From assembly GCA_003573635.1 (NCBI GenBank), contig QUTJ01031271.1, positions 1 to 10,616 of the forward strand: a stretch of 10,616 nt of DNA, in the 5' to 3' direction. Of this stretch, positions 1-8,797 are shown piece by piece. The notes under the pieces were generated by a model. The model was not told where the DNA came from. It did no database searches and worked only from the letters and a program-made list of their open reading frames with translations. The translations under genes and the position numbers were made by a program. The DNA is from Goniomonas avonlea (lineage: Eukaryota; Cryptophyceae; Goniomonadida; Goniomonadaceae). The first letter of the stretch is position 1; every line of letters starts with the position of its first letter.

Positions 1-3000
1 CAGCTCCTACCGGAAGGCGCCGTGGTCGCGGGCGGGGGCGACAGCGACGCGAGGGCCAGGAAAAGTCCGCGCAGGTGAGATCCGCCCCGCTGCCCGGCAA
101 TGCGGACATTCTGCAGGTAGAACAGCAGGGATTGCGGAGCCCACGCTGGAATAATAGGCGACTCCCCGACCTCACTAGGCGCATTTAAGAGCCAGATCCC
201 CCACAGGATGAAGAGAAAGGCAGCGAAGGGCCAAACCCACGGGGGCACGCGACATTCTGCATCCAGGACGCACTGGAGAGAACCGAGCGCCTGTGAGTGC
301 CCTGGGAGGCAGCTCCCACACAGAGGGACCGTCGCGTCCCGGCCGGCCACGCACAGTGTTGTCGAGGTCAGTGACCCCGCAATGCACAGGCGTGGGGGGC
401 AGAGCGACGATGTCACGGCCTTGTCGGTGCCTGGAGTCCTCGGTGTTGTGGTGGAGTTGACGAAGAGGAGGCTGTCGGAGCTGCCAGTGGTTTGGAGGAG
501 TGCTACGGGCGGGGTGAGAGCAGTTCTCTCACTCGCTCGCTCACTCGCTCACGCACTCCGAGTCACTCACTCACTCACTCACTCACTCACTCAGCTCATC
601 CCCTTCACTCCCATCTCTCGCACCCCTCTCAGGCTCCCACTCCCTCTCACTCCCTTCTCACTCCCCCCACTCACTCCCCTCCACCCCTCTCTCACGCCCT
701 CGTTCTCTCTCACTCCCCCCCCTCACCGCACACCCGCACACCGTGACGCCCATCGCACACGCACGGATTTTCTCTCGCGCACACACTCACACACTACGCG
801 GACGCACTTGATGTTTCCCACACACGCCCGCACCCTCACCAAGAAACAGATGGCCCATAGTGTCTAGACTGAGAGCATTGTGGTTGATTGATGCTGACAC
901 CGTGTTCCGATTGAGGGTGAGGGGTCACGGTGGGTGAGGGATGACACCGTGTTCCGATTGAGGGGGGGGTGACAGGAGGGTGAGTGGGTGAGGGAGGGGT
1001 GACCGTGCGAGAGTTAGACAGTGTTGCAACCACTTCGCAAATACCGTGTTTCTATTATATCTTTATCTAAATATTTAGTTTATATATTCACAACTTGGAG
1101 ATAGATACCGGATACTGCGAGTTGGTAAGCCTCTTGCGGCGCCCCCCAGAACCCGGTGAGTGTGGTGAAGATCCCCAAAGTGGAGCAGTTCCCACCAGGT
1201 GCTGGGCATTGGAAGCATTGGATGGGCGTCGGTGCTTGGTGGCCGACCGCGGACTCGCCAAGGGCAGAAAAAGTGCCAGTGTCGCAGGCAGCGCAGGTTG
1301 GGGCCCAAATGGTGAATAACATCCAGTTAAGCCACGGTGGGGGCGCGGGGAGGCTGGCGACTGAGCTGTTCAGGGCTGCCGCGTAGCCGAGGAGGCGACT
1401 GCTGGGCGGGCACTGGACCCAGGTGCTGTCGTCCAGCCGCACTTGGCCGGTCTCCATAAGAAGTATGAATGGCGAACCGGACGGCGAAGTGGTTGGGCTG
1501 AAGCCGGTGCCATTGAGCGCAACACTGCTAGTGGAGTGGAGCGATAGCTCCGAGGCCGTCGCAGCCGTGTTGCCAAGGAACAAGCAGTGCAGGAACTGCG
1601 CCTGGGTGCTCCCGGTTGTCGCCAGGGCGCCGCCTGAGCCAACAGCAGCGTTGAGCGTCACGAGCAGGCGCCATAGACGCAGCGCACCGTTCCGCACAAG
1701 AATCGCGCCACCAACGCATGACTGGCACATCGCCGTGTTTCTGCTAAACACAGTGTTGGAAATGTTGCAGGTAGACGCATGGTCCCACTCAATGAACTGG
1801 CCCGCCACCTGACAGTTGGGCAGTGTCTGACAGCTGGATGGCATAAACTGTACGCATCGGGGAGTGTTGCTGCAGCGTGGCCGCGGTCTGTCGGACGGCA
1901 ACAGGACAGCGAGACCACCCCCGCCACGATTCTGAGCCTGATTGTCGGTGAAGGAGCAGCCAGTGATGGCGACTCCGTTGCCCCAGCTGGACTGGTTGAG
2001 GGGCGGCGCGACGGCAAGGTAGTAGATGCTCAGACCGCCTCCCGACCCTGCGGTGTTGTGGTGCACTGACACGTTGACCGCGATGATGGTGTTCCCCACA
2101 GCGGGTGTCCCGGCAGCAAAAAAGTCAACACCACCACCTGAGGAACGGCCACCCGGAGGCGAAGTGACGACATTGTCAAGGAAGGAGGAGTTTTGAATAT
2201 CCAGCGTGGATCCAACAGCACTGTTGTCAAAGTACAGTGAAACAGCGCCACCCTGGGCCCTGCTTTGCTCTGAGCACGAGGGTTCCAAGTGCACTGTGTT
2301 GGAGGCGAACAAGCTGGCAACAATGGTGACGGTGGAACTGGCGGTGGAGAAGAAGTGGAACACAGAGAGTGCCCCGCCAAAACCACGGCAGGAACCCCAG
2401 GCCTGGCCGGCGGTGTCCAGTCGGTTGCTCGAGAACGTGCAGTGGGCAATGTGAACACTGTTGGAGTCATCAGGCACATAGAACGACACAGCCACTGCGC
2501 CACCAGTGTGGAAGCTGACCCCGGCTGAGTTGACAGCAGCGTTGTGCGCCAGAGAGCAGTCCAGCAGGGTCACGGCGTTGCTCGAGCAGCTTGCAGAAAG
2601 TCCTGGCGGCGCCCAGAACCTCACATAAACCCCGCCGCCCGCCGCGAAGTTACTGGAGGCAACGTTGCCCAGGAACGACGTATTGGAAACCATGAGCACG
2701 TTCGAGCCACTGTACTCCGCGAGGTACTGAACCGCGATGCCGGCTCCAGCCGTCATGTCTGTGCCTCCCTGCGCGCTGTTGTTGCTCAGTACGCAACGGG
2801 AGACGAGGATCTGGTTGCTGGTCGTACGGCGACCCTGAAACATAATGCCCAACGCACCACCAAAGGAAGCATCGCCAGGGCCCATAGCCACATTACCAAA
2901 AAATGCAGAGGCATCGATCTCAACGAGAATGCCTGTGATGGACCCAGGGACATAAGCTTGGATACCAATTGCTCCCCCATGAACCAGGGTAGCCACGGAC

Positions 3001-3767
3001 ACAACCCGGTTTTCAGAGAATACGGAGCCCGAGACGCGCACAACACCGCCAGTGCAGGTAGACAAGCACCACACAGACAACCCTCCCCCTTGATTGGTTG
3101 CCCAGTTGTCAGCGACAGTGCAGTTGTTCAACTCCACCAGAAACGGGGTCGCCGGTGCCTGGAAGACAACAGCGCCTCCCCCAAAGTCCGAAACCGATGA
3201 CTTGGACGTCGCCATGTTCCCCCGAAACACGCAGTTGGTGATGCGAAGGGCTGCCAGGTTCTGTGCAGAAACGGCTCCGCCAAAGTCAGCCTTACCGTTC
3301 AGAAAGGTGAGCCCGGTGACGTTCACACTGGTGGTAGGGCCCATGAACTGCATCGCTCTGCCGTCCCCAGCACAGTCCAGGGCAACACCACCGCCATCTC
3401 CACGGATCTCCAACGAGAAAGAAATCACAGTGGAGTTGCCTGCAACACATTTCAAGTGAGTCGGGACAACTACTAAACGCAAACAGCAACTGTAGGGCAT
3501 CGCTCACATTCATAAGTATGTGGCGTGCTTTCCATGACGATGGTGTCGCCAGGCCGAGCTTGAGCGACCCCCTGCGCAGCTCCGTGTCGGTCGCGAGCGA
3601 CATTTCAGGTGCCGCACCGCGTCCAGCGAAGGACAAGGAGCGCTGACATTCCCACAAGGGGAGAGAGAGGTCGCTGATGAGTCAGCGTTGCTTACAAAAA
3701 TGGTGGCCGTCAGAGCCACACGGAGGGAGCATACAAACAGTAAAAAAAGTCGAAGGCTCGCCCCCAT
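1..3767 (-). CDS. Pmp-type beta-helix surface protein, multi-exon, 3' partial
   Basis: Probable secreted or membrane protein built on a right-handed parallel beta-helix. My model joins 3767-3618, 3571-3508, 3439-1109 and about 502-1, giving at least 1015 residues open at the left edge. Residues 1-21 are a signal peptide (MGASLRLFLLFVCSLRVALT). Next comes the family's opening signature, PCPSLDAGVAQARPGDTIVM, which only appears once the first intron is removed. Roughly residues 80-745 hold about fourteen Pmp-like turns of the form C.f..N.a...GG[AGV] (for example DFGGGAV, NQGGGLSV, RGGGGLAV). A Cys-rich module follows (CAACDTGTFS, QCPAPGGNC, GFWG), then in the last exon LCGSCLPGHSQALGSLQC and a hydrophobic segment WVWPFAAFLFILWGIWLL near residue 937. 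The order beta-helix, Cys-rich, multipass membrane domain is known from protist Pmp-repeat proteins. Substrate or ligand is unknown. The first three exons are well supported; the last junction is weaker. Confidence 0.8.
526..842. repeat. CTCA microsatellite and C/T-rich low-complexity tract
   Basis: Repeated CTCA/CTCG tetranucleotides begin near 526; the cleanest block is about 564-593. They grade into a C/T-rich and then CA-rich tract to about 840. The tract lies inside the putative third intron of the minus-strand gene. On the plus strand it gives a Ser/Thr/His/Leu-rich reading frame that is a composition artefact. Confidence 0.85.
895..1015. repeat. 23-bp direct repeat in a GGTGAGGG-rich tract
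   Basis: A 23-nt sequence starting TGACACCGTGTTCCG occurs at 895-917 and again exactly at 942-964, 47 nt apart. It is followed by G-rich GGTGAGGG-like variants to about 1015. The tract lies within the same putative intron of the minus-strand gene. I see no coding potential. Confidence 0.85.
3440..3507 (-). other. Intron 2 of the minus-strand beta-helix gene (68 nt)
   Basis: A GT...AG intron with donor GTGAGC and acceptor TGTTGCAG, phase 1. It splits a Cys codon (T|GC), so the spliced product reads HTYE-C-NSTVISFSLEIRG. It carries in-frame stops (TAGTAG) if read through. Both boundaries fit splice consensus and restore the expected beta-helix start. Confidence 0.82.
3572..3617 (-). other. Intron 1 of the minus-strand beta-helix gene (46 nt)
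   Basis: A GT...AG intron (GTGCGG...GCGCAG on the minus strand), phase 0. Without it the signal-peptide exon runs into a stop near 3510 in the wrong frame. Removing exactly 46 nt restores the conserved stretch SLDA|GVAQARPGDTI, which matches the usual N-terminus of this protein class. The length is not a multiple of three, so retention shifts the frame. Confidence 0.8.
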
Positions 3768-4230
3768 GACAGCGGTGAATCGCGAGAAGCCCGCCGGTGA
3801 TTTCAGTACTTAGAGCATCCGTCGCTGGGTGTTGATCGGCGTATGCACCTGACGCTTTCCCCCACCCATAGTCACGTGTGCCGATTTTCCACGATTTCGA
3901 CTAGCAAATATTCCAAAAATATGCCAATTCGGCAAATCGGTACGAATTTGCCGATAATGCCGCGGCATAGCTTCCTGTGGTGTGGGGAAGTTAGAAAGAG
4001 CAAACAGTGGTGAGGAAAGTCTCTTAATCACTGGGCTTGTAATTTGTGGGGCTGAAATGGTCGTTTGCAGCGTCGGTCGGTCGCTCGACTTGTTCCACAG
4101 TCTTCGGTTGCCTCTTGAACTGCCTTTGTCGGCGCATGAAAAAGTAACACCTTATCAACTTGAGGGCGGCTTTTGGGTTGTCAAACATTTCGTCAATTAT
4201 TCGGTCAGGAACTTCTTCACCAAAACTTTC
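3768..4230. promoter_or_regulatory. Divergent intergenic region with palindrome cluster
   Basis: This stretch separates the head-to-head starts of the minus-strand beta-helix gene (ATG at 3767) and the pepsin-like gene (ATG at 4231), so it probably carries both promoters. It contains a CACGTG E-box (3873-3878), a 9-bp inverted repeat TCGGCAAAT / ATTTGCCGA (3929-3937 and 3946-3954, 8-nt spacer), a nearby TGCC/GGCA inverted repeat (3922-3925, 3931-3934), a further TGCCGA copy (3879-3884), and a 12-bp perfect palindrome ATGCCGCGGCAT (3957-3968). The block around 3890-3960 is AT-richer than its surroundings. An in-frame ATG at 4057 also lies here. The regulatory role is inferred. Confidence 0.5.
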
Positions 4231-5826
4231 ATGACCTGGAGACGTTCCATCCGTGGCGTCGTCGCCCTCCTCCTTGTTCATCAAACGGCAGCAGTCGGTG
4301 GTGGGTGGACATACAATGACGTCTGCGGTGCTGCTTCCTCCAACTCGGCCGCGGGCTCAGCTTGCGCTGAAATGACACCGTACACCGGGCAAGGTGGCTC
4401 GACGCGCTCGAGCGCTGTGCGCGCTGCGACCGGAGTCAGCGCATTCGACGACATGCTTGCCCTGGTCCTGACCGAGCCAGCTACCCTGGGTGGCCAAAAT
4501 GTGTCCTTGGAGGCCGGTGTCTGGTCTTCACCTCCCGAAGCCGGGACGGTGCTGGTGACGAGAGGACCGTCACCTGACTTTGATGGGCCTTCAGGCAACT
4601 ACCCTCTGAAATTCGGCACCGCCTCTCTCAACTCAGTCTATGTGGACTCCCAGTTCGGCCCTTGGGAATCTCAGAGTCCAATGGCTTGTTCGCTGCCGGG
4701 CGCTGGTGACAGCTATGACTTTGGGGGACCCTGCCCTCCGGGTGTCGCTGGCACATTGATCCTTGGGACTGACCACTCCGGGAACAGCGTGAACCAAAGT
4801 CCCGCCCAGGCCAACGCGGCGTACAAAGGCATCGTTGAACTGCTCTATCTGCAGGGCGCGATCACGGCTGCCGTTCTCGCGATGACTGGTCTGACCTCCA
4901 CCAACAGCCTCGTGCTCACCTTTGGCGAAACACCGTCTGTCCTCTCTTCGCTCGCCAGCGACACCTTCTCCTCTCTCATCGCGATTGGGATGTCAGTCGG
5001 TGGTGTCTCAGCCGGCTGTCAACAAGGGGGGTTCGTTGCGGCTGTTCAGCCTGCCAACATGATTGGTCTGCCAGCCGCCACTGGCGGAAATGGCTCGCCG
5101 TGCAGCGATACTGGTGCAACGTGCTCACAATTCCAATCCCTCGGTACCACCGTTAATTCATTCAACTCCATTGACCTTTGGGGGATCACTGTGTCGGCGC
5201 TGCAGCAGTATTCGAGCTGGACGCCAATCTACGACACGCCTGATAGCTTCTGGGACGGCGACGGCGAGGGCTACGGCACGTCATTGAGCAACCCCAAGAT
5301 CTGCCTCAACTCTGGAGTCACCGTTTCCCAGCTCCCATCGCTGCAGTTCCTCCTCTCCTGCGGCGGTGGCTCTTGCCAGAACAACTACAACGTTCCAGCA
5401 TCGCAGTACCTCGAGCCCATCTCGGGCAGCCCGAGCTGCTACACCCTTCTCATTCGTCCTACGTGCAGTCCTTCAGGAGGCATTAACGGAGCTCGCTCGA
5501 CGGTTGTGCTGGGCCTACCCTTCCTCAAGAGCTTCCCAGCCGTCATCACGTACCCACCTGGCACAGCGGCCACCACCCTCTACGATGCATCTTCGTCATC
5601 TGCCACTTCGAGTGTGTCTGCCAATGGCAATCAAGGGGTAGAAGAATCTCAATCTGCAAACACGGCACGTTTCCCAAGCACTGCTATTGCCCCCACCGCT
5701 GCCGCTGCTGCTATCGTGGTGGCAGGCTTCGCTGCTGTTGCAGTCATCTCCGAGCGCCGCCGCCGCCGCTGCAGGCAGCAACTTGAAGCAGAAGCGCCCG
5801 GAGTGGTCTTGGTAGTACAGGAGTGA
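4231..5826 (+). CDS. Divergent pepsin-fold (A1-like) type I membrane protein, possibly catalytically inactive
   Basis: A single uninterrupted frame of 531 residues. I chose the ATG at 4231 because it begins a good signal peptide (MTWRRSIRGVVALLLVHQTA); an in-frame ATG at 4057 would add 58 residues in front of it. The body follows the pepsin layout in order: flap-like KFGTAS (127-132), GTLILG (174-179) for the usual GILGL, LLYLQGAI (204-211), LVLTFGE (227-233), DLWGITV (315-321), PIYDTPDSF (332-340) where the C-lobe DTG normally sits, LPSLQFLLS (368-376), YNVPASQYL (386-394) and VVLGLPFLKSFPAVIT (425-440) for the LGD.FL...Y.VFD end. After a Ser-rich stalk come a membrane segment (about 488-507) and RRRRR. 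The N-lobe catalytic Asp is not evident (LVLTEPA at 78-84) and the C-lobe motif is DTP, so activity is doubtful. The gene is near certain; the fold is an inference from motif order. Confidence 0.72.
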   Translation: MTWRRSIRGVVALLLVHQTAAVGGGWTYNDVCGAASSNSAAGSACAEMTPYTGQGGSTRSSAVRAATGVSAFDDMLALVLTEPATLGGQNVSLEAGVWSSPPEAGTVLVTRGPSPDFDGPSGNYPLKFGTASLNSVYVDSQFGPWESQSPMACSLPGAGDSYDFGGPCPPGVAGTLILGTDHSGNSVNQSPAQANAAYKGIVELLYLQGAITAAVLAMTGLTSTNSLVLTFGETPSVLSSLASDTFSSLIAIGMSVGGVSAGCQQGGFVAAVQPANMIGLPAATGGNGSPCSDTGATCSQFQSLGTTVNSFNSIDLWGITVSALQQYSSWTPIYDTPDSFWDGDGEGYGTSLSNPKICLNSGVTVSQLPSLQFLLSCGGGSCQNNYNVPASQYLEPISGSPSCYTLLIRPTCSPSGGINGARSTVVLGLPFLKSFPAVITYPPGTAATTLYDASSSSATSSVSANGNQGVEESQSANTARFPSTAIAPTAAAAAIVVAGFAAVAVISERRRRRCRQQLEAEAPGVVLVVQE

Positions 5827-6230
5827 GGACACAGAGGGCACCCCCCCGTGATTTGGGCAACGTGCCTGTAGGATCACGGCAGGATTTGAAGCAGTTTTCG
5901 ATAAAGCGTTTTGCTTTGTCACATTGGTTTCATATACCGCACTGACCACCGAGTCAAAAAATGGCAATCATGGTCGGGCGAATCCTGGATTCTTGAGTGG
6001 CCTATGGACAAAAGCTGCGCAAAAGTCTGGCTTCGCCTGCAGACTGCAGTACTTCCGGGGTACCGGTATCGAGACACGGTACCAATAATAGGGTCCCTAA
6101 TTATAATAGGGTAACGAACCATGCACAGCTGCCACAGCAAGTCCTGAGCAGGACGAGTCCGACAAGTGAGGACAGAAGTTGCAAAACACAAAGCCAAGAA
6201 ATCGCAAGTGGTGGCCATTTGGGCGTCTAA
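5827..6230. other. Intergenic region with inverted repeats and AT-rich element
   Basis: No convincing coding exon. It holds a GATAAA near 5900 (weak poly(A)-like signal), the inverted repeat GGTACCG / CGGTACC (6059-6065 and 6077-6083), the palindrome TAGGGTCCCTA (6089-6099), and two copies of ATAATAGGGT (6085-6094 and 6103-6112). The AT-rich TTATAATA at 6101-6108 sits about 120 nt before the next start codon and could be a core promoter element. Confidence 0.4.
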
Positions 6231-7318
6231 ATGGCAGCAAGTGCTGGAAGTAACAAGGTGAAGACGTTGAGGATGGGGTTCGCGATGGTTAGTGAAGCTG
6301 AACAGGTGTGTTACTGTTTCTTTTCTTGTTTGACTGGATGTGCAGTCGGCCATTCTGAAAGAGCGCCGCGGACAGGAAGTGTTGCAGTCGTACAAGCCGA
6401 AGCCTCCTGCGCAACCCGCTGCTGCTGCGAGCGCTACTGGTCCCGGCTGCTTCTCTGACTCGGACTATGATGGCCAGAACACACACAACAGGCACAATGT
6501 TGGCAGTGATGCCGCTGGTGAAGGTGGGGGTGGTGTCGTCACAGGTGACAACGCTCACTGTGGCAATGCTGAGGGCGACTGCCGGAGTGGCATACATGGC
6601 GTTGAAGCCCTTTCAGTAAAAGGTGTGTTTTTATGTTGGAGTGCTTTCAATTGTGCTTTGCATTTGCGCAATAGCCAGTGCTGTGTTCAAGCACACGGCA
6701 CAATAACGCACTCACACCCGTCTTCACTACACACATGCCAAATGCTCCAGGAAAAAGGCTCACAGCGTTTCCTGCAAGCACACGCAGGAGCCAAACCATG
6801 CGCGCGCACGCGTGCTGTGCGCATGTTCATTTCCACCCCCACACAAACTCAAACACACATGCGGCTTACTTCAGTGACTTCGGGAGCTTCAGGAGTCAAG
6901 CAAGATTATCGAGGCTGGGAGACACCAGCTGATGCACGAGTTGGTGTTGCGCATCACGCGTGATGGGAATCGTGTGAGGCCCGGAGCTTCATGCGTGATA
7001 ATTTTTGCGTGCGGTGCATGCTGTGGGCCATGTTGTGTGCTGTGTGTTGTGTGGCTGTGTGTTGCAAGAGCGAGCGGAACAGACGTTACACTCATGTTGA
7101 ACGAGAGCCCAGATGCGGCTCAGAGGCTAAATCAGTTAGGTCCGTCCGCTGTGCACACGAGCGCCCTTTCCAGACGTCATTCTTCCAAGCCGGTCGAAGT
7201 GCTACGGGCCCGGGTGAGCTTCGTATCATTACAAATGTGTGGTGTGTGTGCACGCGAGCGTGCGGGCATCATTGCTGCTCGCATCCCCGTTGTGTGCCCT
7301 GCTCCAGACCTAATCTAG
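6231..7318 (+). CDS. Unrecognised small multi-exon protein
   Basis: I do not recognise this protein. The model is exon 1 6231-6305 (ATG right after an in-frame stop; 25 codons), exon 2 6346-6615 (90 codons), exon 3 6893-6971 and exon 4 7083-7213, ending at a stop near 7313 (spliced) or 7318 (read-through). The first junction is strong: EAEQ|SAILKERRGQEVLQ across a 40-nt intron. Exon 2 begins basic and helical, then becomes Pro/Ala and Gly/Asp rich, suggesting disorder. Exon 3 encodes a likely amphipathic helix (ESSKIIEAGRHQLMHELVLR). Exon 4 reads LNESPDAAQRLNQLGPS and then a Ser/Arg-rich tail. No signal peptide or membrane segment is seen, so a cytosolic or nuclear location is likely. Exons 1-2 are moderately secure. 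Later junctions were chosen by phase and consensus and could be wrong. A membrane-like frame on the minus strand at 6289-6597 is the competing reading. Confidence 0.45.
6306..6345 (+). other. 40-nt intron in the small unrecognised gene
   Basis: Starts GTGTGTTACTG and ends GGATGTGCAG, with a T-rich tract and a TTTGACT branch-like sequence about 15 nt before the acceptor. It is phase 0 and joins two open exons without a frame change. At 40 nt it is the shortest well-supported intron in the window. Confidence 0.65.
6616..6892 (+). other. Probable intron 2 of the small gene (277 nt), CA-rich
   Basis: Donor TCA|GTAAAA and acceptor GCTTCAG|GAG, both phase 0, with a GTGAC branch-like sequence before the acceptor. 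The interior is rich in CACA. It includes an alternating purine-pyrimidine run (6797-6815, CATGCGCGCGCACGCGTGC) that could adopt Z-DNA. An alternative donor sits at 6623-6625. Confidence 0.45.
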
Positions 7319-8608
7319 TGTTGACCTTACTGTCAATAGTCTTGGTACTGGCCACCCCCGCCACGGCTGCTGTGGTTGTGCGTGTTGAGGCGTCCTCGGG
7401 TAACGACGCAACCTGTGCGGTCAGTGGGGTTCCGTGTCGAACCCTCAAGCGGGGACTCGAGGTGGCGGGCGCAAACGGTACTGTGGTTGTCGGACCAGGG
7501 CTCTATCGAGGTGCGGGCAACTGCAACGTGACAGTCAGCCAACCAGGAGTGACGCTGCTGTCGTCCCACGGTGCTGCTGCCACTGTCGTGGACTGCGAGT
7601 ATCGCAGTCGCTGTCTGGTCATCCTCACCGACGCTAGCGTCGAGGGTTTTACTTTTGCCAACGGCGTCGCCGCACCGCGAAAGCAGTGCCAGGCGAACTC
7701 CACCCGGAGGCTGCAGCAAGACTTCACCATGACACAGCCACGCCCACCGCCACATGTCCCCCAGCCGCACAGACAAGGACCTGGCGAACAGCACACGGCT
7801 CGCAGCACCAGGCGCGCCAAGCACGGAACTGACAGACCTCCTCGGCCTGTGCACAGGCCCCAGCTCGTGTTGGCCGTCATTGCTCTTGGGTCTGACCGCA
7901 GCGTCCTCACCCTTGCAGATAGCAGCATGGCCGACTTAGAGGAGGCTGTCGCCGAGGCGGCCAAGTTGGCAGCGCCCGCGCAGCTGGAGTATCTGGCCAC
8001 TCTGCTCCTTCGAGCTGGCAAGGCGGCGCGAGAGCCTGGATCGAACAGCACCGCAGCCGTGTCCGGCCACCGGCTGCGCGACAACGGGCTTGGCGTGTCG
8101 GTCCGAGCTGCTGAGCGGCAGGAATATCAACGCTCCACACCCCAGAGACCGTTACACCTGGTGGACTCTGGTCGCCAGCTGGCGAACAGACATGCCAGCG
8201 CTCGGGTGCATACGCGCCAACTGTTAGGATCTGATGCAACTGAGTCCAATGCAGCGGGCGGCTGTGTCTTGGTCACTGCGAGCCATGTCTCGCTCCAGGA
8301 CTGTGTCATTCTGAACGGCACGGCCCCTTTTGGAGGAGGGCTGGCGCTGGTCAACGCCCGCGCGTCCTTGAATCACGTAACTGTTGCTTGGAACGCGGCC
8401 CAGCAGGGCGGTGGGATCTGGGTGGTGGGGGCCGCGCTTCGCCTGACTCACAGTGGCGTGAATAGCAACAGTGCTTCCAACTGTGGCCCGGGCGAGGGCG
8501 CAGCTGCCGGGGGGGGCATCTACAGTGCCAACAGCTCGATTCATGTTGCTTTCACAGTGTGCGTTGTTGGTTTTTCTCCAGAGTGTACGCAGCTGTGACC
8601 ATGTGCAA
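7317..8608 (+). CDS. Second Pmp-type beta-helix surface protein, 5' part
   Basis: The 5' section of a second beta-helix protein, in the same class as the minus-strand gene. The frame opens with a signal peptide (LTLLSIVLVLATPATAA) directly followed by the class opening: SGNDATCAVSGVPCRTLKRG, then GPGLYRGAGNCNVTV and VEGFTFANG. About 190 residues of Arg/Pro-rich and Ala-rich helical sequence follow (7675-8245), and the beta-helix resumes with GGCVLVTASHVSLQDC, FGGGLAL, QGGGIWVV and AAGGGIYSANSS. No ATG lies at the signal peptide. The start codon is probably contributed by an upstream exon; CTAG|TG at 7316/7317 would complete an ATG if the previous exon ends in A. The 3' end is also unclear. 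The frame reads to a stop at 8598, but the other frame at 8584-8608 (GTGACCATGTGCAA before GTGAGT) matches the ends of the downstream repeat exons. Gene identity is firm; both ends are uncertain. Confidence 0.68.
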
Positions 8609-8641
8609 GTGAGTGGAGAGTACGCGAGCTAGAGTACGACG

Positions 8642-8735
8642 ACTAATTTCGCTCCACCTCACGCACCCTCTCTCACGCACAATCTCCCACGCACAATCTC
8701 TCACTTCCTCACTCACTCACTCCCTCGATCTCTCC
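8642..8735. repeat. CTCA/CACGCA low-complexity tract in intron
   Basis: A pyrimidine-rich tract with repeated TCTC(A/C)CACGCACAATCTC-type units and a CTCA tetranucleotide run (about 8708-8723). It lies between the 5' part of the beta-helix gene and its first modular exon, so it is probably intronic. The composition resembles the CTCA tract at 526-842. Confidence 0.75.
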
Positions 8736-8797
8736 CTGGTGCAGTCAGCCCGCGCTGCCTGTAAGGGACCGCTTTTCTGACCCGGCCTGCCCTGCAG

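Larger units (their letters stand above)
503..1108 (-). other. Probable intron 3 of the minus-strand beta-helix gene (about 606 nt), repeat-filled
   Basis: The large third exon reads to a stop at 1080, shortly after the GFWG motif. The continuation expected for this protein class (LCG.C..G.S...L...C, then a membrane segment) appears in an open frame from about 510 down to 1. The best phase-compatible junction is donor G|GTATCT at 1108 with acceptor CCCGTAG ending at 503 (phase 1). An alternative acceptor is CACTGGCAG at 481. The interval contains the CTCA repeats and GGTGAGGG-type repeats, which put stops in every minus frame, so it cannot be coding. Exact ends are inferred. Confidence 0.55.

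Noticed and set aside
208-867. Long plus-strand open frame rich in Ser/Leu/Thr/His/Pro
   Set aside because: It is produced by the CTCA tetranucleotide and C/T-rich tract, which has no codon-phase preference, and it overlaps the antisense exon encoding LCGSC...WVWPFAAF.
3982-4230. N-terminal extension of the pepsin-like protein
   Set aside because: The frame is open and has an ATG at 4057, but the signal peptide begins at 4231; an extension would bury it.
6289-6597. Minus-strand frame with a hydrophobic segment (VPVVCVLAII) followed by basic residues
   Set aside because: Membrane-like, but it has no supporting start or continuation. The plus strand has a clean 40-nt intron joining two exons here. 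Kept as the competing reading at low weight.
6991-7316. ATG at 6991 as start of the second beta-helix protein
   Set aside because: It would add a Cys- and TG-repeat-driven segment ahead of a proper signal peptide near 7320. In the minus-strand relative the beta-helix start follows the signal peptide directly.
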